Source: Symbiotaphrina buchneri
Taxonomy: Eukaryota; Ascomycota; Symbiotaphrinales; Symbiotaphrinaceae
Reading direction: 5' to 3'
Assembly (NCBI GenBank): GCA_001599915.1
Contig: BCIG01000017.1
Coordinates: 1-64,000, forward strand
DNA: 64,000 nucleotides
Position 1 is the first letter of the stretch; every line of letters begins with the position of its first letter. Below the pieces are notes generated by a model. The model did not search any database. It had not been told where the DNA came from and saw only the letters and a list, made by a program, of their open reading frames with translations. Positions 23,240-34,552 of the stretch are shown in pieces. A program made the position numbers and the translations under genes.

Positions 23240-24079
23240 TATGGAGGGCGCGGGAAGGGTGTGGATGGTTGACTGAGTAAGAATTGCTCCCAGAGAGATA
23301 GAGAGGGAGGATATAGTCCGTGATAGCGAGCAAGGAGTGAAAAGGCCGCGATGCGACCCAATTCCGTCACCGATGGACATCGGCATTTTTTGCGGGGTGC
23401 ACCCGTGGGCTTTTGCCCCGCAATGTGGGCACGCTGCTAGCCTTATTAATTCTCAACGGGGCGCCTTACAGACAACAACCTGTGTATTCGTTCGTGTCCA
23501 AAGCGTGTTGTCGTCATTGGCATCTCGTAGTTCAGAAACTTGAGACGAAGCTTGGGTAGGTTGAAGTTGTTTTCCATTGTTGAGAATGCATGTTCAATGA
23601 TGATGACCGCCCATACAATTCATCACTTCCCACTTGTTTGCAAGTCCCATTCCACACTGGTTGATTTCGAGCATCCACATACATCTTGGAGCCTTCAAAA
23701 GACGCACGAACGAACAGAGGAGGAACTACTCTGAATATAAATAAGAAGAAGTTCTGCCCCTGCGGAGACAAAAGCCCCCTCAGTGAATCTCCAACCTGAC
23801 CATAATTCAACGACAGCAAGTGAATCCACGACACGCTTGACACGTAATTATACCCACCAGATCCTACGGCAATTGGTACGTGCCGGTGCCAGAATAAACA
23901 AACATAGGGTGAGGCATATGTACCAATTGCCGTAGAAAGGACTCCCAGGAGACTGCATGGTATCCATACTGAGCTTCTGATTTGAGAAGCCGCAAGGATG
24001 CTGATTTAGATTCTATTTTTATTCTGTCAAATCAGCCCTAGCAGCGACTACTGCTATATTTTCGGATCTATAAACGCTG
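23240..24079. other. Intergenic with a 16-bp inverted repeat
   Basis: Upstream of the SMP-30 gene and downstream of the GH10 gene. It contains the inverted repeat listed separately (23864-23935). No gene was found. Confidence 0.5.
23864..23935. repeat. Perfect 16-bp inverted repeat, 40-nt loop
   Basis: CTACGGCAATTGGTAC at 23864-23879 and its exact reverse complement at 23920-23935. It could be a hairpin in the GH10 3' region or the ends of a very small non-autonomous DNA transposon; no clear target-site duplication was identified. Confidence 0.7.
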
Positions 24080-25460
24080 TTACACCGTAACAGTCACGTA
24101 CGCCATTGAACAAGCCGTCGTCGTCGCCGCGTCCAACACCGCAGCAGCCGTAGTGGTGCTCTCCGCCTGCGCCTGTGCCGCCACACTCAGGCTACTCGTT
24201 GCAACCACCGTACTCGCCGCGCCCACACCCGTACTCTCCGCCGCCGCACCGCCCAATGCGCTCAAAATCCCATCATACGCCGGTTTCTTCACCAGATTCT
24301 CATCCCACGGCAGCGCCTGCCCAAACCCCGGAAACGTGGCTGGCACCCAAGAATACTTATCCGTCCAATCCCAGACCGTCACGCCCACACATTTCTGGAC
24401 CTGCAAGCACGCGCTGACCGTACTCGCATAATCTTCTGCCTGCTGCTGTAACGCCTCCTCGCTCGCGGGCGTCGTCGTTCTAATATCCAGCTCTGTGACC
24501 GCGACCTCGACGCCCAGCGCGACAAAGGCGTTCATATTCGCGGCCTGTGCGGCGGCGCTGGGCGTGCTTCCGACGACGAAGTGTGATTGTAGACCCACGC
24601 CGTCGATGCGTGCGCCGGATGATTGGATGAGTTTGATCAGCGACTGCGCGGCGAGGGATTTGGCGCCGGAGGTCTCGATGTTGTAGTCGTTGTAGTACAG
24701 TTTGGCGGAGGGGTCGGCGGCGGCGGCGAAGGAGAATGCGAGGGGGATGTACGCGGGTCCGATGGTCGTGTAGAAGATGTTGGAGCGGTAGGTGCCGTCG
24801 TCGTTGAGGGCTGATGGGGGGGTGGGGGGTTAGCGGTTGGGAGTAAATAAATGGGGTTTGACTTGATTTGAAGGGGCGGATGCAGGTGGGATGCAGGTAT
24901 GCGAACGAACCTTCATTAACAACATCCCAACTATAGCACCTCCCCTTATAATGCAGCACCTCGGCCGTAATATGCTCCTGCAGAATCCCCACCAGCGTCG
25001 CGTTATCAAACCCGCCGCTGGTCACCCATGCGGGCAGCTGGTTATACCACACCAAATTATGGCATCGCAGCAACTGCCCATTCGCGGCCGCCACATTCGC
25101 AATGGCGTCTCCAGCAGCAAACGTAAACGTGCCCCGCGAGGGTTCGATCGCGTCCCATTTCATCGAGTTGCCTGGCGTCAGTTGCCCGAAATCGCCTGTG
25201 TTGTTCAGTTGCGCCATGTAAGCGGCGTCGGTGAGCTCGGGGTTGTCGGTCGCGCTGCCGAAGTAGAGTTTTCCGGCGGCGAGGGCGGAGGCGTGTAGAC
25301 CTGTGGAATTGGAGGAGGTTGAGCGTGAGAAGAGCGGTGCGGCGGCGTTGGTTTTCGGTGCGGAGAAGAGCGGCTCGACGCGCCCGAATTGAGGCCGCGA
25401 GGGGCGGGCGAGGGAGAGGGAGGAGAAAGAGAGAAGGACGACCAGCGTGGGGAAGTACAT
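24080..25460 (-). CDS. Secreted GH10 endo-1,4-beta-xylanase
   Basis: Two exons (complement of 24080-24810 and 24911-25460), 426 aa. The signal peptide [18 protein letters not shown] is followed by a pro-like, Ser-rich stretch. The TIM-barrel catalytic domain starts near residue 55 ([18 protein letters not shown]). Hallmarks are [30 protein letters not shown] with acid/base Glu183 next to the splice site, and VTELDIR with nucleophile Glu290, then [14 protein letters not shown] Ser/Thr/Ala-rich tail of about 60 residues follows without a cellulose-binding module; it ends [11 protein letters not shown]. The enzyme cuts xylan backbones outside the cell. It is probably a bystander inside the metabolite gene neighbourhood. 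Confidence 0.95.
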
Positions 25461-26045
25461 TTTTGTCTATGCAGAAAGTTGGAATTGAGTGAGAAATGGA
25501 ATAAACGAACGGATCAAAACGCTCTATGTGAAGAACGAAAGTCGGCACCTGGCCGGTGTTGAAAAGTGAAAAAGAATGTGATGATGAATGGACAGTGTGT
25601 GTGCGACGTTGGAAGATGATGTGTTGGCAAAAGGTCGCACAAATAAAAGAAATGAGAGGAGTCGTGGTTCAGGGGTTCGATATCGTGAGGCTAGACAACG
25701 GGGCGAGCAGCCAATCGGGAAGCGAGGAAAAGGATATGGCGATGTTTCACGCGAGACATGAAACAACCAGATCTATGCTTGTTATTATGCTTGGCGGGCA
25801 GTCCGCGTCACCGAAGCAGAGACGCGTGGTCTCCAGATGATACAACTATCTGGACTCTGGAATCGTGGGTTGACTGGCTTATTGTCATAATCAAGATTGG
25901 CCACTGCTTTGAAGGGACTGTCAGGGACATACAACAACGGCAAATAAATACAGTACAGTATATCAAAACCACCTTTCTCCTTGCTCAAAAAAACCGAAAA
26001 GAATAGAAAAAAAAAAAAAAAAATCACCCCAATCACAACCTAGAT
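25461..26045. other. Intergenic, GH10 promoter
   Basis: Upstream of the GH10 gene and downstream of the second P450. A 17-base A-run lies at 26007-26023. No gene was found. Confidence 0.5.
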
Positions 26046-27955
26046 TCACTTCGCAACATCCGCCATCGTCAACTTCGTCTCGCCATCCCACTTGCTGAGG
26101 AACTTCGTCGCTTCCTCCGCCTCACGTCGGATGATCTGCTCAATCTTCTCCGACCGCGGCGTGAACCGCGCTTTGAAGGGCTGCGGGCGCATGTTCTCAC
26201 TATCGGTATACGCGAAGATATCAGGGATGATTTCGTTTCCCTGGGTCACGAGTCAGTAAAAGACCGAATAATCCTGAAGGGAGCTTAGGAAATCCATCAA
26301 GGACGGGCAGCGACGTACATTCGCGTCCAGACCTCCTTGGATGTGAAATGCCCAGATCAGGCGGGCGAGGGACATGAAAAGCCCTTGCTCGGCGAGGGGC
26401 TGGCCGCTGCATTGTCGACGACCCCAGCCGAAGGCATTGTGTCCTTTGGAAAATCAATCAGCCACCAATGACAAGATACCAGCATCGGAAAGACATACCT
26501 CTAGTGTTGGGATACGGCTTTTCGGTACCATCGAGGTACCTCTCCGGCTTGAATCTGTCGGGCTCAGGAAATTCCCTTGGGTTTCTATGGATCGCCCAGA
26601 CGTTGCCCGTGATGTTCGTCCCTGCAGGGATATGGTATCCGCGGTAAACGTCGTCCTTAGTCGGCGCATGCGGGATGCCGCCTAGGATCGTGACGGTGCG
26701 CCACCGCAACGTCTCTTTGACGATGGCGGTCATGTACGGCAGGCTGGCTTCGTCGTCCCAGTTGGGTGATCGATCGTGGCCGACGACGGAATCGATCTCG
26801 GCCTGGGCTTTCTTCTGCACATCGGGGAACGCGATCATGGCGAGGATGCAGGAGATCATGGTGGAGCTCGTGGTATCCACGCCGCCGCCGATGAGATCTA
26901 GGGGGTTGCAACGCATCAGCATCACTCCATCCGTCACTGCAACTCCGCAAGGCCACATACTAGACGTCAACCCCGCGACCTCCTCATCCGTCAAACCATA
27001 CTCCTTCTGGGCCGCCATCAAGCGCTTCGAGAAATTATCCTCCCTCGCCTGTGCGCCCTCCTGGCTGAGCTTATAAAAATAGCGCTGGCCCATCCTGCCA
27101 CCCTCGTTCAACGCACTCGGCAACTTATAGATCCAGCCGGGCAGCTTCGCCAGCTCGGGGATCGACTCCATCCAGAACGCGCCGGGGATGATGACGTCGC
27201 AGGCGATCTCCATCAGCGCGAGCGCCTGCTGCGCCACGTAGTCGTTCTTGCGCGCGATGCGCCGCCCCCAGCCGATGATGCTGACCACCGACACCGAGTA
27301 CCGCTCGATCGACATCACGTAGTCGTCGGCGTCGGTGAGGAGGTCGAGGGTGAGGATCTTGGACTCGGAGGATTGCAGCTCACGGTGTTCGCGCACGGCT
27401 TGCGAGCCGACGACGGAGTGCTGGATGCGTGGGCGGTTAGTCGAGAGGTGGTGATGTTAAGGAGAAGGATCAGGAAAGGGGATGACAAACCGTGATACGC
27501 CGGTGCAGGCGCCATTGGTCGTTATATTTCAAATTGACCTGATTAGTATGCGTCTGATTGAGCACATCGCCCATGACAACGATATCCGGTCGCGAGGAAT
27601 AGATATTCGCTCGCTTCTCCATCAGATCCGACGCCGACCACGCATCATTGCAAATAATGATCGGCGTCCGGCCGAGCCAGACGGTCGTCAGCGGGTCTTT
27701 GTAGTACTCGGCCCATTTCTCAAACGTGATCCAGGGCTTGCTTTTCGGGATGATCAGGTGGTTGCCTACGATTGGCAGTGGGAATGGTCCGGGTGGGAGC
27801 TTTTGCCGCAGCCGGAGGACGCGGGCGTAGTCGATGAGGATGATGGCGATGAGACCACCTAGTAGGAGGCTGGAGACGCGGATGATGTCTGTCCATTTGA
27901 TGTGCGGGGTTGTAAAGCTGGCTAGTGCCGCCGGCGATGGGAGAAACGTTTCCAT
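26046..27955 (-). CDS. Cytochrome P450 monooxygenase
   Basis: Five exons (complement of 26046-26240, 26319-26443, 26499-26897, 26961-27420, 27491-27955), 547 aa. The N-terminal anchor SSLLLGGLIAIILIDY is followed by the hinge KLPPGPFPLPIVGN. The I-helix region reads GGGVDTTSSTM. The K-helix motif is KETLRWR, then FKPERYLDG and the heme loop FGWGRRQCSGQPLAE with Cys453. The style resembles the O-methylsterigmatocystin oxidoreductase/CYP64-like group, also seen in other polyketide clusters; this is a family-level impression. It lies between the xylanase and the damaged exporter and is probably the outer tailoring oxygenase of the PKS region. It is separated from the PKS by two genes. Confidence 0.93.
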
Positions 27956-28767
27956 GGCTTCTCAGATGTTTTGCAGCAATTTCGTCGAAGGGGGGGTTGC
28001 TGGAACCCACACTTTCCCCGGGGCCTCTCTTTATGTTATCTCCTGGAGTGGGCCTGTGGGCTTTTCGCGGCCTGACCAGCGAGAGTGAGGGGAGGCAGGC
28101 TGAACAAGCCTCGCGGACTAAACCGTTTGTCGTTCATTCGATGTGGAGAGAGGTGGAGTTCACGGCCCGGATCTGCTACCCACTCATTCCCTATATGGAC
28201 CACTAAGAGCAGGAGGCCAATCGGAGGCGCAGAAAAGAGGATGATGGTCCGGCTACTGCGGGGTATGTGGCCCATTTCCGTGAGCTAGTGGACGGAGAGG
28301 ATGTCATTCGGGAAATGCCCACATGCTTCCCTGGGGTACCTTCGAGATTGCTGGGTTAGTCGAGGAAGCCCACGCTGAATTCTGTACCAGCAAAGGATAT
28401 CGAGAATTCTTTCGTGTGCATCACGGCCGGTGAGTGTGCAATAGGCCCTGTGTAACCATGCCGTATCCGTACAAGAATGCTCCATATTATCATAGCGTGA
28501 GCGTAGAATTATCTCGAGCCAAATAGGACATCTGCATGTTATAAGAAAGGGGCTTGGAAAACGAGAAGTCATGATTCCCATCTGATAGATAGATAACTGC
28601 AAATATCTGCGGTGAACATAGTCTTACAGATCTATCTGTGTTCTATATCCCTCTGGTTTCGAAGGCCTTGCGAGTCCTCCACCAAACAGATAGTGTTCTA
28701 TCACGGGAGAAACAGGAACCCAGCACGTCACACATAAATCCAAGCCAAAGAGCACAGCGATGTCCTT
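27956..28767. other. Intergenic, P450 promoter
   Basis: About 0.8 kb upstream of the P450 start and downstream of the MFS gene. Open frames here are short and have no recognisable domain. Nothing specific seen. Confidence 0.5.
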
Positions 28768-31263
28768 CTAATGTGCTTCCGCATTCTCCACATGTTTGAC
28801 ACCGCCATCCTTTCCTTCCTCATGATGTCCGGGCACAATTTCCTTTTCCATATGCACCGCAACATGGTTCGTCAAGTACTTGCTCGGATCCAAAATGAAA
28901 AGCGCCGCGATGATTGCAAGCACGCCGAACGGAATACTACTCCAAAAGACGCGCTTGAAGCCATACGCATACGCATTCTTAAACGCCTGCGCGACCGCCT
29001 TCTCAACACTAGGAGTGACGCCCGGGACATCAGCGTACGCATCAGGGACGCCTATAGCAGCATTGGAGACGGCCGGGATGAGCAGCGACAAGTCATCGGC
29101 GCTGTACCCGTTGGCGAGGGCAGCAGCAGAGATCTGTTTCGTCAGCTGCGCATTGACGGTGCCGGTCAAGACGGCATTGAAGATAGCGTTCCCGACACTA
29201 CCGCCTGCAGCTCTGAAAGTGCCGATGAGGCCCGATGCCACGCCCAGCTGGCTCTGCGGGACGTGTAGCCCGGCGATGATATAGCACAGAAGAGTAATCA
29301 GAGCGAAGGGACCTTGGCCGAAGACCTGGAAGACCATCCAGGCCGCTTTGTTCTGCGGGATGATGACCGAGTACAGCGCGACGAAGAGCGTCTGCAGGAC
29401 CAGCGCAATGACGATCTGCGCGCGGAGGTGCTTGAGATTATGTACGAGCGATGGCAGGATCGCGCCGCTGACGAGTTGGGCCGCGCCGTTGGGGAGCGCC
29501 ACGAGACCGATTTGGATGGGGTCGCTGGTGAACATATACAGCGTGCCTTGCGGGAGGAAGGCCGACATGGAGTAGTAGACCATGCCGGCGACGAACACGA
29601 CAACGAGCAGCACGGTGAATTCGCGTACTCGGCGGAAGAGTGAGAAGGGGAAGAACGGCTGTTTGGCGACGTAGAAGTCGTAGATGAAGGCGGCGACGAA
29701 GAGCGGGAAGCCGATGCAGATCGGTGCGATGACGGATGCGCTTTTCCAGGCATGGCCCGCTGAACCACTCCATGTTAGGCCAATGAGGAAAACCGTAAGA
29801 CCGCCCCTGTATAGTATTATCCCAATGTAGTCGATCTCTTTGACCTCCTGCCATCGAGTCTTGTCGTAGTCGTGTCGTGGACGGGTCGGTGGGTAGTAGA
29901 AGACAAATGTGCCGATGAGGCAGAGACCGCTATAGATCAGGGCGATCCAGTAGCACCACCTCCAGCTAGCATGGGACTCTAACAGGTTGCCAATCAAGGC
30001 GGCAAGACCGCTGAAAGGCAGCACCATGCAGAGCTCCGTGAAGCCGAGCCCGATCCCACTATGTTGGTCAGCTTGCATCCGCTTTCAAGAGGCACCAGCC
30101 AGCAAGACATACCGGTACTTGTTCGGCAGAAGCTCTGGAATACCGGCGTAGCCTACAAACACTAGCCCGCATCCAAAGCCGATCAAGACAGAGCCTGCAA
30201 CGACCGTTGTTGTAGCATGTACAGTTGCAGTAACGATCTGTGTAAGAATCAGTGAGCTTGGGGGACTTGTATGATCATCAGATAGGAGACCTACAACTCT
30301 GACCATGTTTGATAGATTTCCTATAATAATAAACCATCTATAGCCAAAGATATCGTTCAAGTTTCCTGTAATAGAGAAAGAAACAGAGGATACAATCAAC
30401 TATCTTTCTGTTATCTATATAACATTCATTATATCTTTAAAAGCTTCTCTGATTTATATCTTGATAAATGTAACAATGATAAACCTGATCATAACAGATC
30501 TAACAAAGGATAACCCAAGGAACTGATGATAAATCAGGTCAGAGTTAGATCAGCTAACAATAGATATATCTTCTTATGATAACAACAAAGAACATCAACC
30601 AGGTCAGCTTCTCTGTATGCTCTGGGTTATCCTTTAGCATCACACGATATGGATCATCATAGTCAAACAGACCCCTGTCCTGTCCTGTCATCTAGCCTAC
30701 ATCTAAAACCAATCAAGACAAAGTCTGTAACAACTGTTGTTATAGTATGTACAGTTGTAGTAATAATCTATATAAGAACCAGTAAGCTTAGAGAACTTGT
30801 ATGATCACCAGATAAGAGACCTACAGCTCTGATTATGTTTAATAGATTTCCTATAATAATAAACTATTTACAGCTAAAGATATCATTCAGGTTTCCTATA
30901 ATAGAGAAAGAAACAAAGGATACAATTAACTACCTTCCTATTATCTATATAACATTTGCTATATCTTTAAAAGCTTCTTTGATTTATGTTTTAATAGATA
31001 TAATGATGATAAACCTGATCGCAACAGACCTGACAAAGGATAACCTAAGGAACTGGTAACAAATCAGGTCAGAGTTGGATCAGCTAACAGTGGATGCATC
31101 TTCTTACGATAACAGCAAAGAACGTCGACCAGGTCAGCTTCTCTACATGCTCTGGGTTATCCTCCAGCGCCGCACGATGCGGATCGTTGTAGTCAAGCGG
31201 ACCCCTGTCCTGTCCTGCTGTCTCAGCAAAATCGATCTTGTTCTTCTCTTCAGCGTGCGCCAT
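28768..31263 (-). pseudogene. TRI12-like MFS exporter, 5' part duplicated and RIP-mutated
   Basis: The 3' two-thirds is intact: exons complement of 28768-30058 and 30113-30237, joined to an exon ending at 30295, encode typical TRI12/DHA-type membrane helices (GFGCGLVFVGYAGIPELLPNKYR, SHASWRWCYWIALIYSG, GTFRAAGGSVGNAIFNAV). The original start is the ATG at 31263: MAHAEEKNKIDFAET... and NPEHVEKLTWSTFFAVI, then an intron. Between, a 530-bp unit is present twice, and in both copies the first membrane helices and the WxxGGW region contain stop codons (Trp or Gln codons turned to stops) from C-to-T/G-to-A changes. As it stands no full-length product of about 590 aa can be made; a short N-truncated protein is possible. 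By family and position it was the cluster's efflux pump. Confidence 0.85.
30162..31221. repeat. 530-bp tandem duplication with RIP signature
   Basis: Copy A is about 30162-30691 and copy B about 30692-31221, with a constant 530-bp offset and no indels seen. Every difference I compared by eye is a transition (C/T or G/A); I found no transversion. The centre (about 30240-31160) is strongly AT-rich, while the outer ends, which hold an intact exon at the left and the start codon at the right, stay near original. This is what RIP of a linked duplication leaves behind. Confidence 0.9.
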
Positions 31264-32003
31264 CTTGCATGAACCAAACGGAATTCGTAGGTTTGCGGAT
31301 ATGTGCGATGGTTTACAGGACCCCAGGGGGCCCCGCAGGCTTTATCTTATCGCTCATCCCCGATGCTGCAGATCATTAATTTGCAAGCAGCTTCCCCGTT
31401 TCGGACGCTGTGCAGCATACTTGTTGGATGCGCTAGGTGGGCCCCACATCTTCCTCCACCCCAATGACTCCGCATCGAGGGGTTTAGTCGCTACTAGAGT
31501 CGCTTAGGCTACTCCGTACGTGGAGTTTGAGATACTCAACCGCAAATGCCGGATCAAGCGGCATGCGTAGCCAATCACAGATTGCGGATATGTTGGGAGC
31601 GTTGTGGACAAGAGATGGACGCGAAGCCACGTTGTGGAGCTATTCCGATCGCAGAATATCCGGTTTATCCTTGGCTGGAAATAAGGAAACATTGGTTATC
31701 ATTCTTGAATGAAGCTAGCATTTATAAATTCTCTCATAGAGTACGCAACTCCAGGCTCAGCAGACTGAGCTACAAGCTGAATGTCATCAAGCCTTACAGG
31801 CTACAGAATGAAAACCCCACATGCTTTCTATTCATCCTCTCTGACTTGACAAAGCAGCCCAATCGACTGTGGTAGCCTTATTGTTTGACTATGATAATGT
31901 GCTCTACGTTCGAACCTGTCGATGTTTACGCATCTAGCTCTCATACAATCACTTCACTATCGAGCCAAAGCAGTTCAATTTGTATCATGTACAGTACCAT
32001 ATC
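31264..32003. other. Intergenic, old MFS promoter
   Basis: Upstream of the MFS start. On the minus strand near 31750-31790 a TGTAGCTCAGT word resembles a tRNA D arm, but no T arm follows. No gene was found. Confidence 0.45.
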
Positions 32004-34552
32004 CTAAGCCAGACCTTCACTGAGCGGATGGAAATCCGGTTGGGAATCCGGTAAAATACATTCGTAGTTCGGTATAACCCCATGGGTTGACACCACCGCA
32101 GGACTGTCGATCCGTCGGCACACTAGCATTTCACTTGGGCCAAGGACCATCTCTGGGCTGATGATCACTGGAGGGGCAGTGCACGCCACATCAGAACTCT
32201 CCTGGAAAGCATCGAGAACACAAGAGAGACCTTGCATAAGGCACGATGTGTGGGCATTCTAGACCCTCCGCTTTGGATATTGTGCCTATGTTTTACTGTC
32301 CACAAGCAGACACGTCAGATCCAATATCAAGCCACCCGGTCACAGGCGCCAACTCACATTTCGGCAATGTTATCTTTTTCTCCCTTCCTTCGCAGCGTCT
32401 TCGTATAGAGCTTCTCCTCGTCGTCGGATGTATCATCTGCATCTGGTTCATCGAGAATAACTACTGTCTCTGTCATGGTCCTCCGACGCTTTTTCGCCGG
32501 TGCCTTCCCTTTGCCTTTCGTACGTTTACGTTTCTTGCTGGACAGTGAGCTTAAAGTATCGTCGTCGACGTCAGACGTTTTGTCCATCGATTATGTCCCG
32601 GATCCTTCCCACCTATGTACCGAGTCGTCAGTTATCACAGATATACATACTGATGTTCTGACCGAATCCTACACCATTAAAAGTCGGACAAACGTCACAA
32701 CTGAACCTTACATTGTTACAGGTTGGATAGACATCTCAACTGAACCTTGTACCGCTATGGTTTGTATAGATGTGTTCATGGTTGTCGTTCTGGAACTGTT
32801 ATCAAGGAAGCTGTCCAATGTAAACTTAATAATTCATCGTCCTGGTATGTCCTCATTCAAAGATCCAACCACACAGTTGTTACAGTAGAGACCAAAGGCT
32901 TGTTCGCCTATGGCCCTAAACAGCTATTGAACATGTATAAATCAAACGTACCTTAAGAATAGAGGAACAGATAGGACTGGATAGCATAGGTCGACATACC
33001 CGAGCTTGCACAAACATGAACCGTATCACCGTGGATATAGTATCTACGTTTTCCCGGTCTAACACCTTGTCCACGGCGGGGGGCTCTGTATTGGAACGTT
33101 TCTCGTTTGTCTTGTACAAAAAGATTTGGAGGAGGTTGTTGAACTACGTCGGCCAAAAGCTTGTTAACATCTCCACTTGTACTAGGGGTCGGCAGCGTCA
33201 AATACCTCCTGTGTTACAACCCTCTCCTTCGTAGCAGACTCAACAATGACGTGTTCGGCCTAGATAGGATGAGTGACCTTGTGTTACAGCGGGAAAGGCG
33301 GTAAACACGTCATGGCTGAACAGACCCGGAGTTTCAGAGGAGGCATCCTGGGCACAATTAGCCACGACCTTAGTGTACGACGATCCATAACATACAGTCT
33401 CGTCGGAGTCGTTGTCAGCGTCCAACTTTGGCTTATGTTCGGCTTCGTATCTCCAATATTCTTCACCGATCTTTTCAGCAGTCGTCTGGGGGTTCGTAGC
33501 AGTCGACCGGCCATGTGTGGAACTTTCAATGCGATTCAATATCGTATGATTGACACGCGTTCACGCGACCCTGTCGCCGTATTCAAGGTACTCCTCGAGA
33601 AGGCGCATGTAAGCGGACCTCGCCGCTTCGTTGGCGTTCAGCCATGAGCAACGCTCTATGTGGAGCTTGTAAAGCATCCACATGGTAGCCGCGAGGAGTA
33701 CCCCGAACACGACGACTTCCAGGGCACCGTCTATGACACCTTATGCATCGTACCCAGCCACCATGAGGGAACCGGTGATTCAGAAACTCATTTAGCAACC
33801 AGTTGGCATCTTGTCGCTTGGGAGGCCCGTTCTGAGCGGGTGCATCTTTCTGTATGCGGAAACGTGTTGCGAGAGACTAACGAGTCTGTGTCGAATTCCA
33901 GCTTTCTCAGTGGTATTCTTCGCTGGCGTGGCCCAGTTGCGACTGTCTTCGTGCTTATTGGCATAACCTGGCATCTCCTTCCACTCGGACTCGAATTGGA
34001 CATCCACCTCCGTGATGAATCTACAGTAACGACGATGTCCTGGCTCCCCAGCCTCAATAATCTGCAATATTTCTCTCCGAAAAGCGGCAGCCTTCCTGTG
34101 TTGTTTTCATAAGCCGTCTCTTTGCACATAGTTCCAAAAGGTTTCCACATCCTTTAGTTTCAAACCGAGGGCTTGCATCGATAGCTGCCGCCTATGCGAC
34201 TTCTCCCTAGAAATCCTCAGTTTGATTCATGTGCGAGGCGCTGCTTCCTAAATGCTTACCTGTTCGACTCGACAGGAGCCATTAGACGGCGCGCGTTCGC
34301 GTATGCCTCCTTTAACGTCACTATAAGGGGCTCGATCATTTCGTCTGCCACATCCTGAGGATTCTTGTTTGTATAGATGCAGGCTTCCAGCAGTTGATTT
34401 AGCTGGATATCAACGAATCGAGGTGCTCCGAGGTATCGTGTATAAAGCTCCCACTGAATGGAGGTAGGAACGTATGGAGGAGAAGGTGGAAGGAACGCTG
34501 AGAGGTCGAGGGGCCAATAGGTCGAGATGGAGGGGTCGTGATGTTGAGGCAC
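32004..34552 (-). pseudogene. Unidentified spliced gene, decayed
   Basis: A run of minus-strand coding-like segments with good splice junctions. The first begins MPQHHDPSISTYWPLDL at 34552, ends at a GTAAGC donor (34259) and continues in frame from 34206 after a TAG acceptor, giving SHRRQLSMQALGLKLKDVE. Further on come a hydrophobic stretch (VVVFGVLLAATMWMLY, near 33710), a charged helical region (33539-33300), a basic stretch near 33080 (RRGQGVRPGKRRYYIHG), and a segment with KKRKRTKGKGKAPAKKRRR and an acidic tail near 32500. The frame is interrupted by several stops, all explainable as C-to-T changes. I recognise no family and assign no function. It may be one gene or two. Confidence 0.4.
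32619..32777. repeat. 39-bp minisatellite, three diverged units plus one of 42 bp
   Basis: Units start at 32661, 32700 and 32739 (39 bp each), preceded by a related 42-bp unit at 32619. On the plus strand each encodes a 13-14-residue repeat beginning Thr-Glu-Pro/Ser. The period is a multiple of 3, so the array keeps frame on either strand. It lies in the decayed gene. Confidence 0.7.

Noticed and set aside
23240-23386. Upstream start of the SMP-30 gene at 23386
   Set aside because: It adds 49 residues that do not fit the family; the propeller starts soon after the ATG at 23239.
25650-25690. tRNA B box (GGGTTCGATATC)
   Set aside because: No A box or cloverleaf around it.
31741-31800. tRNA D-arm-like TGTAGCTCAGT on the minus strand
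   Set aside because: No T arm or acceptor stem follows at a proper distance.
32475-32888. Plus-strand 137-codon frame over the minisatellite
   Set aside because: Most of it has no coding character; the minus strand has better splice sites and charged domains. The repeat itself is reported instead.
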